A stretch of 32,078 bases of DNA from Actinoplanes oryzae (GTDB lineage: Bacteria > Actinomycetota > Actinomycetes > Mycobacteriales > Micromonosporaceae). Below are positions 1 through 7,103 of this stretch, one piece after another. Below the pieces are notes generated by a model. That model was given only the letters and a program-made list of their open reading frames with translations, was not told the DNA's origin and did not search any database. How positions within the stretch are numbered: the first letter of the stretch is position 1; every line of letters starts with the position of its first letter. The stretch is from contig NZ_JAUQWH010000102.1 of assembly GCF_030757795.1 (NCBI RefSeq), positions 1-32,078 of the forward strand. Direction: 5' to 3'. Made by a program: the position numbers and the translations under genes.

Positions 1-2
1 CC

Positions 3-968
3 GAGCCGATCGACATCGACGGCCGGCCCGTACGCCCGTCGGTGAGCATCGGCATCGCGCTGTCCGGCCCCGGCGAGTTCACCGCCGACGAGCTGCTGCA
101 CCGGGCGGACGTGGCGATGTACCACGCGAAGCGGCGCGGGGGCGAGAGCCGCTGGGCCTGCTTCGCCGACACCATGGGCAGCGGGGACGAGCCGTCGCTG
201 GAGGACGAGCTGCGCGCCGCGACCGCCGCCGGGCAGCTGCGCCTGGTGTTCCAGCCGATCGTCGGCCTGCCGGACGAGGAGCTGGCCGGCGTCGAGGCGC
301 TGGCCCGGTGGGAGCACCCGCGGCTGGGCCTGCTGGAGGCGGACACCTTCATCCCGCTGGCCGAGCGGATCGGCGTGATCAACGACATCGGCCGCTGGGT
401 GCTGCGTGAGGCGTGTTCCTACGCCCGCCGCTGGCCGCAGGTGCCGCTGCACGTCAACGTCTCGGCCCGGCAGCTCGAGGAGGACGGCTTCAGTGCGGAG
501 GTACGCGCCATCGTCCGCACGACCGGCATGAACGCGAACCACCTGGTGCTGGAGGTGACGGAGAGCCAGCTGATCGTCGACGAGGTGCCCCGCGCGCACC
601 TGCGGATCCTGGCCGACGAGGGGATCCGGATCGCCCTGGACGACTTCGGCACCGGCTACTCGTCGCTGAGCAACCTCACCACGCTGCCCATCGACATGCT
701 GAAGCTGGACCGGGTCTTCGTCGCCACGCTCGACAACTCGGCCGAGGGCGCCGCCGTCGCGCAGGCCGTGCTCCGGCTCGGGCGGGTGCTGGGCATGGAA
801 ACGGTCGCCGAGGGCGTGGAGACGGCTGCCCAGGCTCGCGAGCTCACGTTGCTCGGCGCCTCCAAGGCGCAGGGGCACTACTTCGCCCGTCCGCTGCCCG
901 CGTCCGAGATCGACGACCGCATCGCCGCCTGGTCGGACAATCGATATGGCCGGTCGTTGCGGGCGTGA
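3..968 (+). CDS. GGDEF-EAL protein, 3' part (c-di-GMP phosphodiesterase domain), truncated by window edge
   Basis: The open frame runs in from the window start, so the N-terminus is missing. The first ~45 residues are the end of a GGDEF domain (SVSIGIA, then HRADVAMYHAKRRGG). A complete EAL domain follows. Its c-di-GMP hydrolysis signatures are all visible: EAL within GVEALARWEHP, NVSARQL, LEVTES, the metal-binding DDFGTGYSS, the lysine in LKLDRVF, the glutamate in VAEGVET, and the terminal QGHYFARPLP. The EAL domain therefore looks catalytically competent. The GGDEF active site lies outside the window and cannot be judged. A second GGDEF-EAL gene lies at 22438-24726. The gene ends in TGA and converges on a minus-strand secreted protein gene, with a strong hairpin between them. 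Confidence 0.93.
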   Translation, partial: EPIDIDGRPVRPSVSIGIALSGPGEFTADELLHRADVAMYHAKRRGGESRWACFADTMGSGDEPSLEDELRAATAAGQLRLVFQPIVGLPDEELAGVEALARWEHPRLGLLEADTFIPLAERIGVINDIGRWVLREACSYARRWPQVPLHVNVSARQLEEDGFSAEVRAIVRTTGMNANHLVLEVTESQLIVDEVPRAHLRILADEGIRIALDDFGTGYSSLSNLTTLPIDMLKLDRVFVATLDNSAEGAAVAQAVLRLGRVLGMETVAEGVETAAQARELTLLGASKAQGHYFARPLPASEIDDRIAAWSDNRYGRSLRA

Positions 969-1024
969 CGCGAATTGTGGCAATGGTCACGAAAGCAATT
1001 GTCGCGAAGTCGTCATAAAAGGAA

Positions 1025-1056
1025 CTGCGGGCGGGGGCCGAAGCCCCCGCCCGCAG
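1025..1056 (-). terminator. Intrinsic terminator of the hydrophobic-W repeat gene
   Basis: A perfect 14-bp inverted repeat (1025-1038 with 1043-1056) surrounds a CGAA tetraloop. Read on the minus strand it is followed by a T-rich stretch (rc of 1013-1024). This fits an intrinsic terminator for the minus-strand gene at 1082-1681. It probably also blocks read-through from the converging EAL gene, although there is no T-tract on the plus side. Confidence 0.8.
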
Positions 1057-1081
1057 CGGTGAACAACCTGTGGTGAAAAGG

Positions 1082-1681
1082 TCAGCCGGCGTTGATGCGC
1101 AGCGCCTCGAGCCGCTTGCTCTGGCCCTCGGTGCCCGCCACGGCCGGACCCCGGCCCCGGTTGGTGCTCCAGCGCTGCCAGCCGATGTCCTGGACGTGGC
1201 CCTGCAGCGCGATGTCGCTCCGGCTGTCGATGCGGACGGCCTCGAGGCGCTTGTCGCCCCGGAAGTCGCCCACGGTGACCCACTGGCCGTCACGGGCGCG
1301 CTCGGTCCGCTCCCAGCCACGGTCCTGCACGTGACCCTGGACCGTCAGGCCGCCGAGGCGGATCGGCATGATCCGCAGGGCCTCGATCGCCCGGCTCTGG
1401 CCGGTGGTGCCGACCTCGACCTCGTCGCCGCACTCGACGCGGGACCAGCCACGCTGGCCGTCGATGAGCGCCTGCACGCAGACACCCTCGTTGCGACGGT
1501 TGGCCATGAAGCGCTTCACGGCGAAGTCCGACGCCTGCGAGGCGCCGGGGTTGTTGCGGTCCCGGTCCGGGCCCTTGTCGGCGGGGGCGGCCGACGCGAC
1601 GGAGGCCAGGGCGGGAACGGTGACGGCGGCGGCGGCGATGCTCGCCACGGCCGCCTTGCGGAGGAATTTGACGCTGAACAT
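1082..1681 (-). CDS. Secreted protein with three ClosTridial hydrophobic W (ChW) repeats
   Basis: The protein starts with a typical Sec signal peptide: FLRK, a hydrophobic Ala/Val stretch, then an ASA-AP cleavage-like site near residues 31-34. The ATG at 1681 is chosen because the signal peptide begins there and the DNA just upstream turns AT-rich and looks non-coding; a longer frame opens at 1747. The mature part holds three related ~45-residue units. Each has a G(H/W)..GW core and ends in a Glu-Ala-(Leu/Val)-Arg-Ile motif (AIEALRI, RLEAVRI, RLEALRI). This matches ChW repeats, found in extracellular and cell-surface proteins. No catalytic domain is visible, so a binding or matrix role is likely. 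It lies downstream of the pse operon with a 121-bp gap, so it may have its own promoter. Confidence 0.8.
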   Translation of the reverse strand: MFSVKFLRKAAVASIAAAAVTVPALASVASAAPADKGPDRDRNNPGASQASDFAVKRFMANRRNEGVCVQALIDGQRGWSRVECGDEVEVGTTGQSRAIEALRIMPIRLGGLTVQGHVQDRGWERTERARDGQWVTVGDFRGDKRLEAVRIDSRSDIALQGHVQDIGWQRWSTNRGRGPAVAGTEGQSKRLEALRINAG

Positions 1682-1802
1682 GTCGCTATTTTTACCGGCA
1701 AAACGGGCGCAAAAACCACGCGCCATGCCGAAAAGCCGCAAAAGCAACTTCTGGGTGATAGACGTTCGGACGAATAGTTTGTCCGCTTTTCGGGCAGGGG
1801 TA

Positions 1803-2840
1803 TTAATGGATCAAGTCGAGCAACGCCCCGGCGACTCGGGAACTGCCGTTTCCGTCCACCGCTGACCAGGCAATATTGGCCAATGTGCCCCGGGCCGCCG
1901 GATCCGTGAGCAGATTTCGGAGCAGCCCGGTCGCCGCCGACACGTCCGGCCCGGGTGTCCGCAGGGCGGGGAGGTGTCCCAGGCCCGCGGCGAGTCCCCG
2001 GGCCGTCGCCCGGCCGTAGCCGATGATCTGGTTGTCCACCACCCAGACCAGCGCCGCCGGCAGTCCCAGGCAGAGCAGCTCCCAGGTCGACGTGCCGCTG
2101 GCGCTCACCACGAGGTCCGCCTCGGCCAGGAGTTTCGGCAGCTCGTCGGTGGGGTCGATGATGTCCAGCCGCTGCCCGGCCCCGGGCGTACGGGCGCTCA
2201 GCTCGGCGCGGAGCCCGGCGTCGGCGGCCACCACCGTGGCCGTGAACGCGGCGCCCGTGCCGATGAGCAGGTCCGCCACGACGGGCGCGGCGCGGTAGGC
2301 GTCCGTACCCCCGAAGAAGGCCACGACCCGCGGCGCGCCGTCGGTGCGCGGCACCGGCGGTGTGGGCGGGCGCAGGTCGCGGATCGCCCGCCGCAGCAGG
2401 GCGTAGTCGAGCCCCGCCAGCCGGATCGAGCCCGCAGGCAGGGGCGGGGTGGCCAGCTCGGCGTCGAGGTTCTGGTCGACGTAGACGTCGGCGGGCAGGC
2501 CCCGCAGGTCGCCGTCGACGATGGCCAGCACGGGCCGGCCGGACCCGCGCACGGCACGGGCGTGCGCGGGCGGGATCTCGTACGAGTCGATGATCACCGC
2601 GTCGAGCCCGAGCTCCTCCGCCGCGGCGACCAGGCCGGCCGCGTCCTCCGGAGCCGGATGCCACGGCAGCCCACGGGAGAGCAGCTGCTGCTCCGCCCAC
2701 GGGACGCCGCCGAGGTCGCTGAGGAAGTGCACCGCCACGCCGCGCGAGGTCAGCTCCTCCGCGAGCGCCACACACCGGACGAGATGCCCGACACCGCGCT
2801 TGGGCCCGGCATCGCACCGGATCCCGACCGTCACCGTCAT
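1803..2840 (-). CDS. pseG: PseG, UDP-2,4-diacetamido-2,4,6-trideoxy-beta-L-altropyranose hydrolase
   Basis: PseG removes UDP from the 2,4-diacetamido sugar in the fourth step of CMP-pseudaminic acid synthesis. The 345-residue length fits the family. The N-terminus has the Rossmann loop GPKRGVGHLVRC, whose His19 corresponds to the catalytic histidine of characterised PseG. A GT-B-like second half carries FFGGTDAYR, the UDP-binding SASGTSTWELLCLGLP and VDNQ. This is the last sugar gene of the minus-strand operon. The ATG at 2840 overlaps the stop of a short upstream ORF (ATGA), so translation may be coupled. The start lies in a 14-bp tandem duplication, and the best ribosome-binding-like G run sits upstream of the first, out-of-frame ATG of that duplication. 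Confidence 0.9.
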   Translation of the reverse strand: MTVTVGIRCDAGPKRGVGHLVRCVALAEELTSRGVAVHFLSDLGGVPWAEQQLLSRGLPWHPAPEDAAGLVAAAEELGLDAVIIDSYEIPPAHARAVRGSGRPVLAIVDGDLRGLPADVYVDQNLDAELATPPLPAGSIRLAGLDYALLRRAIRDLRPPTPPVPRTDGAPRVVAFFGGTDAYRAAPVVADLLIGTGAAFTATVVAADAGLRAELSARTPGAGQRLDIIDPTDELPKLLAEADLVVSASGTSTWELLCLGLPAALVWVVDNQIIGYGRATARGLAAGLGHLPALRTPGPDVSAATGLLRNLLTDPAARGTLANIAWSAVDGNGSSRVAGALLDLIH

Positions 2841-2856
2841 GCCGTCACCGTCATGC
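2829..2856. repeat. 14-bp perfect tandem duplication at the pseG start
   Basis: Two adjacent identical 14-bp units, 2829-2842 and 2843-2856, each carry an ATG on the minus strand. The upstream ATG opens a five-codon stretch that stops in the TGA overlapping the pseG ATG. The duplication moves the G-rich ribosome-binding-like run 14 bases further from the true pseG start, which could alter initiation rate or enforce coupling. Confidence 0.85.
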
Positions 2857-2941
2857 TGTTTCCCCCCGGCATGCTCTCCCGGCCCTCGCCGTCCCGGCCG
2901 CGAACCACCTGCGCCCTGCGCAGCTCGGTGCAGTCGATCAT
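2837..2941 (-). CDS. Possible 34-residue leader ORF between pseF and pseG
   Basis: An ATG at 2941 overlaps the pseF stop as ATGA. The frame stays open for 34 codons and ends in a TGA overlapping the pseG ATG. It would carry ribosomes from pseF to pseG across an otherwise 97-base gap. Most of it is the repeat element shared with 5094-5168. A one-base length difference between the two copies shifts the reading frame, so the encoded peptide is not conserved between them. It is therefore more likely a coupling device or junk ORF than a functional peptide. Confidence 0.25.
   Translation of the reverse strand: MIDCTELRRAQVVRGRDGEGRESMPGGNSMTVTA
2868..2941 (-). repeat. Junction repeat copy A (about 74 bp), directly after pseF
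   Basis: On the minus strand this begins with the ATGA in which pseF stops. It matches the segment at 5094-5168 in two blocks: the first ~20 bases (CGACTGCACCGAG core) and the last ~25 bases (CGGCGAGGGCC core). The middle is divergent and there is a one-base length difference. Both copies start exactly at the stop codon of the preceding gene and precede the next gene. Confidence 0.75.
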
Positions 2942-3672
2942 GCCTGAGCGAGTTCCTTCTGCCGCACGTGCGCGTTGAGCTCGGCCAGCTCGGGACGATC
3001 GGCCAGCCACGAGGCCAGCGTACGCACCGGCACCGGCCGGTCCCCGAAGTGCGCCACGATCGCCTCGATCAGCCGCCAGTCGTCCTCGGTGTCCAGCGTC
3101 AGCCGCAGGTGCGACAGGTCGGGCTGCAGCGTCAGCCCGAGCACGTTGTAGTCGTACGGGTGCGAGTACACGTACGACGTCACGTGCGTCCGGTGGTGCT
3201 CGGTCGCCAGCTTGTCGATCTCGCGCAGCACCTCGGTGCGGACGATCTCCACGTCCAGCCCGCGCGGCAGCGTGCGCGCGATCGACGTGGTCAGGTAGTC
3301 GAGGTCCGGGGTCGCCGCGAACACCCCGGCGGCCAGCATGATCAGCTCCGGGTCGAGCAGCGGGCAGTCGGCCGTGAAGCGGAGCACGGCGTCGGAGTCG
3401 TCGTCGCGCTCGTCGAGCACCCGCAGGAAACGGGTGAGGACGTCGTCGACCGGTCCACGGTGGACCTCGACGCCGATCTTCTCGCACTCGGCGACGACCG
3501 CGTCGTCCCTGTCCTCGGTGGTGGTGGCGACGACCAGGTCGTCGAGCACCCCCGAGTCACGGGCCGCGCCGACGACGCGCTCCAGCACCGTGCGGCCGTT
3601 GAGCCGGCGCAGCACCTTGCCGGGCAGGCGGGTGGAGCCCATCCGGGCCTGGACGATTCCCAACGTACGCAT
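2938..3672 (-). CDS. pseF: PseF-type cytidylyltransferase (CMP-pseudaminic acid synthase, SpsF-like)
   Basis: PseF activates pseudaminic acid with CTP to give the CMP-sugar donor. The N-terminus shows the nucleotidyltransferase P-loop QARMGSTRLPGKVL. RGPVDDVLTRF and FTADCPLLDPELI follow, the latter with the conserved aspartate of CMP-sugar synthetases, and then DTEDDWRLIEAI. At 244 residues it has the SpsF-like architecture common in pse clusters of Gram-positive bacteria. Two in-frame ATGs exist (3675 and 3672). The second is chosen because AAGGA lies six bases upstream of it. The start overlaps the methyltransferase stop. SpsF-like enzymes can serve other nonulosonic acids, but the neighbouring pseB, pseC, pseG and the distant pseI make pseudaminic acid the best substrate. 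Confidence 0.85.
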   Translation of the reverse strand: MRTLGIVQARMGSTRLPGKVLRRLNGRTVLERVVGAARDSGVLDDLVVATTTEDRDDAVVAECEKIGVEVHRGPVDDVLTRFLRVLDERDDDSDAVLRFTADCPLLDPELIMLAAGVFAATPDLDYLTTSIARTLPRGLDVEIVRTEVLREIDKLATEHHRTHVTSYVYSHPYDYNVLGLTLQPDLSHLRLTLDTEDDWRLIEAIVAHFGDRPVPVRTLASWLADRPELAELNAHVRQKELAQA

Positions 3673-5069
3673 CATTTGTCCTTCGGGAAAGCGAGGCGGA
3701 CGGCCTTCCGGGCGGCGCGGGCGCCGAGCTTGGAGATCCGGTAAGTGGCCTTGCCGCTGAACAGGTCGATCTGGAGCTGGGCCTTGCGCAGGGCGCCCTC
3801 GCGCTTGGCGAGCTCGGCCTCGGTGTGCCGGATGCGCTCGCCCGCGTCGGCCAGTTGTTCCTCGAGCCGGCGGACGCGCTCCTCGTGCTCCCGCAGCGAG
3901 TCGGGCGGGGGCAGGGTTTCCCCGGAAGGCAGCGCAGCGGGTTCGAGCCCCGCCGCCGCGTGCAAGATCGCGGAAAGCGTGTCCACATCTCCGGCCGCCG
4001 GCCAGGGATGGTCGTACCCGCCGCCCAGCACTACCGCGGCGAATCGCCGAAGCATGTCCGATTCGTCCGGCGCGGCGAACAGCGGCACCAAGCGGTCCCC
4101 GTCGACAAGCACGTTGTCCGCGGTCTGACCGGGCACCTGGGCAACCCAAGCGGTCAGCAACCGCCGCAGCGCCGGGAGATCGTGCCGCAGGCAGGCGCCG
4201 AGCAGCAGCTCCTCCAGCAGCCGGCCGTCCGGCAGCGGCGGCATCGGCCCGTCGCCGAGCACCGCGGCGGGCAGACTCACCGCGGGTGCCGTGCCCTCGA
4301 AGGCCAGCACCAGCCACACGGGTGCCAGCTCCGGGCCGAGACCGGCCCGCACCGCCGTCGCCGCCAGCCGGCGCGGGTCGCTGAGCACCGGCTTCGCCGC
4401 GTAGGCCCGCGCCACGGCCCCCGCGATCGCCGCCGACAGCGCTCCGGCCGGGCCGTAGCGCAGCCGCGACTCGTCGGTGATCAGCGTGGGCGCGGCGGGC
4501 AGCGGCCAGGCCGCCGCCGACCAGGCCACGGACAGCCCGAAGCCGCCGGTCAGCTCGCGGAGCCGGGCGGGCGTGCCGGGCCGGGACTCGTCGAACTCGC
4601 CGAGCGGCTGCCAGTCGGCGTCGGTGTGCCCGGCGGTGACCGAGGTGCGGTCGACCAGGCGGTGCACGCCGAGCTCGTTCTCGACGGCGAGCAGCAGCGC
4701 GCCGCCGGGACGCAGGGTGCGGCGCAGGGCCTGGACGCTGGCGGCCCAGTCGTACTGCGGGCTCTCCACCGAGCACAGCCGCCGGGTGCCGTCGAGGGCG
4801 ACGACGAGGTCGTACTCGTCGTCGGGCAGTTTGGCGATGTCGCCGCAGAGCACGGAGACCCCGGTCGCGCTGAGTGCCTCCGCATCCGGCTGGCTGCGGA
4901 CCAGGCAGGTCACTTCCGAGTACGCCCGGAGCGCCTCGATGACGTCACCGGAGTGCGGCCCCGCCACCAGCACCCGCCCGCCCGGGGGCAGCGCACTCAC
5001 CAGAAAGGAGTAGGCCGGGCCACCGGCCGGCTCGGCGTCGGACCAGTCGGCCATCTCGCCGCCCAGCAT
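3672..5069 (-). CDS. Class I SAM-dependent methyltransferase with C-terminal coiled coil
   Basis: The N-terminal third is a Rossmann methyltransferase: motif I RVLVAGPHSGD, acidic loop CGDIAKLPDDEYDLVVALDG, then LRRTLRPGGALLLAVEN. A long central region of unclear fold follows. The C-terminus is a charged heptad-like coiled coil (REHEERVRRLEEQL to AELAKREGALRK) ending in a basic tail, SGKATYRISKLGARAARK. Such tails suggest assembly with a partner or the membrane; this is inference. The ATG at 5069 is used. Alternatives are 5054, and 5168, where ATGA overlaps the upstream stop; the latter would translate repeat copy B as an N-terminal extension. Position inside the pse operon suggests it O- or N-methylates the glycan or its sugar. 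The substrate cannot be read from sequence. Confidence 0.75.
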   Translation of the reverse strand: MLGGEMADWSDAEPAGGPAYSFLVSALPPGGRVLVAGPHSGDVIEALRAYSEVTCLVRSQPDAEALSATGVSVLCGDIAKLPDDEYDLVVALDGTRRLCSVESPQYDWAASVQALRRTLRPGGALLLAVENELGVHRLVDRTSVTAGHTDADWQPLGEFDESRPGTPARLRELTGGFGLSVAWSAAAWPLPAAPTLITDESRLRYGPAGALSAAIAGAVARAYAAKPVLSDPRRLAATAVRAGLGPELAPVWLVLAFEGTAPAVSLPAAVLGDGPMPPLPDGRLLEELLLGACLRHDLPALRRLLTAWVAQVPGQTADNVLVDGDRLVPLFAAPDESDMLRRFAAVVLGGGYDHPWPAAGDVDTLSAILHAAAGLEPAALPSGETLPPPDSLREHEERVRRLEEQLADAGERIRHTEAELAKREGALRKAQLQIDLFSGKATYRISKLGARAARKAVRLAFPKDK

Positions 5070-5093
5070 GCGCACGGACCCTGAGCTTTCCGG

Positions 5094-5168
5094 GGTATGC
5101 CCTCCTGGCCCTCGCCGTTGCGGGCCGTCCTCCGCTCGCGGTGCGCGAGGCTCGGTGCAGTCGGTCAT
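5094..5168 (-). repeat. Junction repeat copy B (about 75 bp), directly after the 5165-5974 gene
   Basis: This is the partner of copy A at 2868-2941. It also begins in an ATGA at the stop of the upstream gene and shares the CGACTGCACCGAG and CGGCGAGGGCC blocks. The frame from its ATG stays open into the methyltransferase, so it could be translated as an N-terminal extension there. A 17-base stretch at 5965-5981, again starting at a stop codon (that of pseC), matches the first block at 14 of 17 positions and may be a remnant third copy. Confidence 0.75.
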
Positions 5169-5974
5169 ACCGCGGCCCAGCCCAGCGTCAGGGCCAGCTC
5201 GGCCGGCGAGGCGATGATGTCCGCGCCCAGCTCGGCGCGCGCCGACGCGATGGCCGCCCGCGGCTCGGGAAACTTGCCGTGCAGCTCCGGCCAGGTCCGG
5301 CGGATGCGCTCGGCGATGGTGGTGACCTCGCCACCCAGGTGCATGGGATCTCCGTAGACGGCCGGCTCGCAGCCCACCGCGGCGCCGTAGAGCACGGCAC
5401 TGCTCAGCCGGTTGGAGGCCACCCGGCGGTGTCTGCGCAGCTCGGCGAGCTGGTTGTGCAGGAAGCGCGGGTCCGTGTCGCGCCACATGAAGCCGCGGTA
5501 GCCGTGGCAGATGACCCGGCCCGCCTTCTCGTAGCGGCGCCGGACCCGCTCGTCGCGGTACTCGTGCCAGTACAGGCAGAAGGTGACCGGGCCGTCCTCG
5601 GTCTCGACGATCTCGTCGATCAGCCGCTGGTGGTCGCCGGCGATGTGCTGACCCTCCCACCCGTGGAACGGGTAGTAGATCGTGCCCTCCCGCTCCGGCG
5701 GCGCAGCGGGTTCGGACAGCGAGAGCAGGTAGAGGAAGGGGGCGCCGATCGTCGTGGCGTACCGGCGGCCCATGGACCAGGCCCGCCGCCGGGTCCGCTC
5801 GGACCAGACGAAGATCGGCCGCCCCGACACGTACGGCGTCCCCACTCCCAGCCCGTCCACCACGTTCCAGCCGTGCTGCACGTACCCGTTGATCCGCGGG
5901 GGATTCTCGGGGTCGAGGCCGCAGTACTCCGCGAGCACGTGGGCGTGCCCGTAGAAGTGGTTGGCGTGGTGCAC
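5165..5974 (-). CDS. Putative glycosyltransferase-like protein of the pse operon
   Basis: A 269-residue soluble protein I cannot assign to a named family with confidence. Visible features are an N-terminal RINGYVQHGWN segment, IYYPFHGWEGQHIAGDHQRL, a middle TFCLYWHEYRDE stretch, and a C-terminal RVASNRLSSAVLYGAAVG followed by VYGDP. The last resembles the nucleotide-sugar binding half of GT-B fold enzymes that handle capsule or wall glycans. The GTG at 5974 starts four bases after the pseC stop and has GGAGA eight bases upstream. The position between pseC and the methyltransferase argues for a role in transferring or processing the pseudaminic acid sugar. A pseudaminyltransferase is one possibility, unproven. 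Confidence 0.6.
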   Translation of the reverse strand: MHHANHFYGHAHVLAEYCGLDPENPPRINGYVQHGWNVVDGLGVGTPYVSGRPIFVWSERTRRRAWSMGRRYATTIGAPFLYLLSLSEPAAPPEREGTIYYPFHGWEGQHIAGDHQRLIDEIVETEDGPVTFCLYWHEYRDERVRRRYEKAGRVICHGYRGFMWRDTDPRFLHNQLAELRRHRRVASNRLSSAVLYGAAVGCEPAVYGDPMHLGGEVTTIAERIRRTWPELHGKFPEPRAAIASARAELGADIIASPAELALTLGWAAV

Positions 5975-5978
5975 TCGG

Positions 5979-7103
5979 TCAGCTCTCCAGCACGGTACGC
6001 AGCGTCTCGACGACGCGGTCCTGGTCGGCGTCGGTCAGGTCGTAGAACAGCGGCAGCGAGATCTCCTCGGCGTAGAAGGCCTCGGCGTTGGGGCACATGC
6101 CGCGCCGGTAGCCGAGGTCCTCGTAGACCGGGTGCCAGTACGCCGGGATGTAGTTGACCTGCACCCCGATGCCCGCCGCCCGCAGCCGCTCGAACACCTC
6201 GCGCCGGCGCCCCCCGAGAACGCGCACCGGATAGAGGTGGCGCATCGGGTCGACGTACTCGCGCGTGGTGGGCAGGCGCAGCCCGTCGACGCCCGCCAGC
6301 AGCTCGTCGTAGCGTGCGGCGAGGGCCACCCGGCGCGCCTTGAACGCGCCCAGCCGGCGCAGCTGCGAGCTGCCCAGCGCGGCCAGCACGTCGGGCAGCC
6401 GGTAGTTCAGCCCGAGTTCGTGCACCTCGTGGAACCACGGGCCCTCGTCCTGGCGCCGCAGCTTCTCCTTGTCCCGGACCAGGCCCACCGTGCGGAAGAT
6501 CCGCGCCCGCTCCAGCAGCGCGGGGTCGGTCGACGCGACAGCGCCGCCCTCGCCCGTGGTGAGGTTCTTCGTCGGGAAGAAGGAGTATGTGGTCAGATCG
6601 GCGAGGGTGCCGACCGGCCGGCCCTTGTACGTCGACCCGATGGCGTGCGCGGCGTCGGCGAGCAGCACGGCGTCCGCGCTGTCCGCCACCTTGCGCAGCT
6701 CGTCGTACTCGGCGGGGTGCCCGGCGTAGTCCACGGCCGCGATCACCTTGGTACGCGACGTCACCGCCGCCCCCGCCGCGATCGGGTCCAGGTTGGCGGT
6801 GTCCTCCTCGACGTCCGCGAAGACCACCTTGGCGCCCAGCATCGAGGCGGTGCCGGCCGTCGCGTAGAACGTCATGGGCGTGGTGACGACCTCGTCACCG
6901 GGGCCGACCCCGGCCGCCGCGTACGCGGTGTGCAGCGCCGCGGTGCCGTTGGTGACCGACACGCACGGGGCGCCGGCGATCCGCTCGAGGTCGGACTCGA
7001 ACAGCTCGACCCGCGGGCCCGTCGTCAGCCAGTCGCTGCGCAGGGCGGCGGCGACCGCGTCGATGTCGTCCTCGGTGACGTTCTGCCGTCCGTACGGAAG
7101 CAT
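5979..7103 (-). CDS. pseC: PseC, UDP-4-amino-4,6-dideoxy-L-AltNAc aminotransferase
   Basis: A DegT/DnrJ-family PLP enzyme of 374 residues that transaminates the 4-keto sugar made by PseB. The family pattern is complete: LPYGRQNVTEDD, SDWLTTGP, VTNGTAALHTA (phosphate-binding cup), VTTPMTFYATA, DAAHAIGS (the Asp that pairs with the PLP nitrogen), and SFFPTKNLTTGEGG. Lys179 in the last motif is the expected PLP Schiff-base lysine. The ATG at 7103 overlaps the pseB stop (TGATG) and has AAGGA about seven bases upstream, so pseB and pseC are co-translated. The enzyme family also includes other sugar aminotransferases, but the pseB pairing makes PseC the best call. Confidence 0.92.
   Translation of the reverse strand: MLPYGRQNVTEDDIDAVAAALRSDWLTTGPRVELFESDLERIAGAPCVSVTNGTAALHTAYAAAGVGPGDEVVTTPMTFYATAGTASMLGAKVVFADVEEDTANLDPIAAGAAVTSRTKVIAAVDYAGHPAEYDELRKVADSADAVLLADAAHAIGSTYKGRPVGTLADLTTYSFFPTKNLTTGEGGAVASTDPALLERARIFRTVGLVRDKEKLRRQDEGPWFHEVHELGLNYRLPDVLAALGSSQLRRLGAFKARRVALAARYDELLAGVDGLRLPTTREYVDPMRHLYPVRVLGGRRREVFERLRAAGIGVQVNYIPAYWHPVYEDLGYRRGMCPNAEAFYAEEISLPLFYDLTDADQDRVVETLRTVLES

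Noticed and set aside
413..1018. Plus-strand ORF overlapping the EAL domain
   Set aside because: Arg/Ala/Gly-rich shadow in another frame of a clearly real EAL gene.
1070..1777. 235-residue plus-strand ORF opposite the hydrophobic-W gene
   Set aside because: The minus strand has a signal peptide, repeats and a terminator; the plus frame is a low-complexity shadow.
1767..1785. Small inverted repeat (CGGAC/GTCCG) between pseG and the secreted protein gene
   Set aside because: Arms of only five bases with a nine-base spacer and no matching copy elsewhere; too weak to call an operator or terminator.
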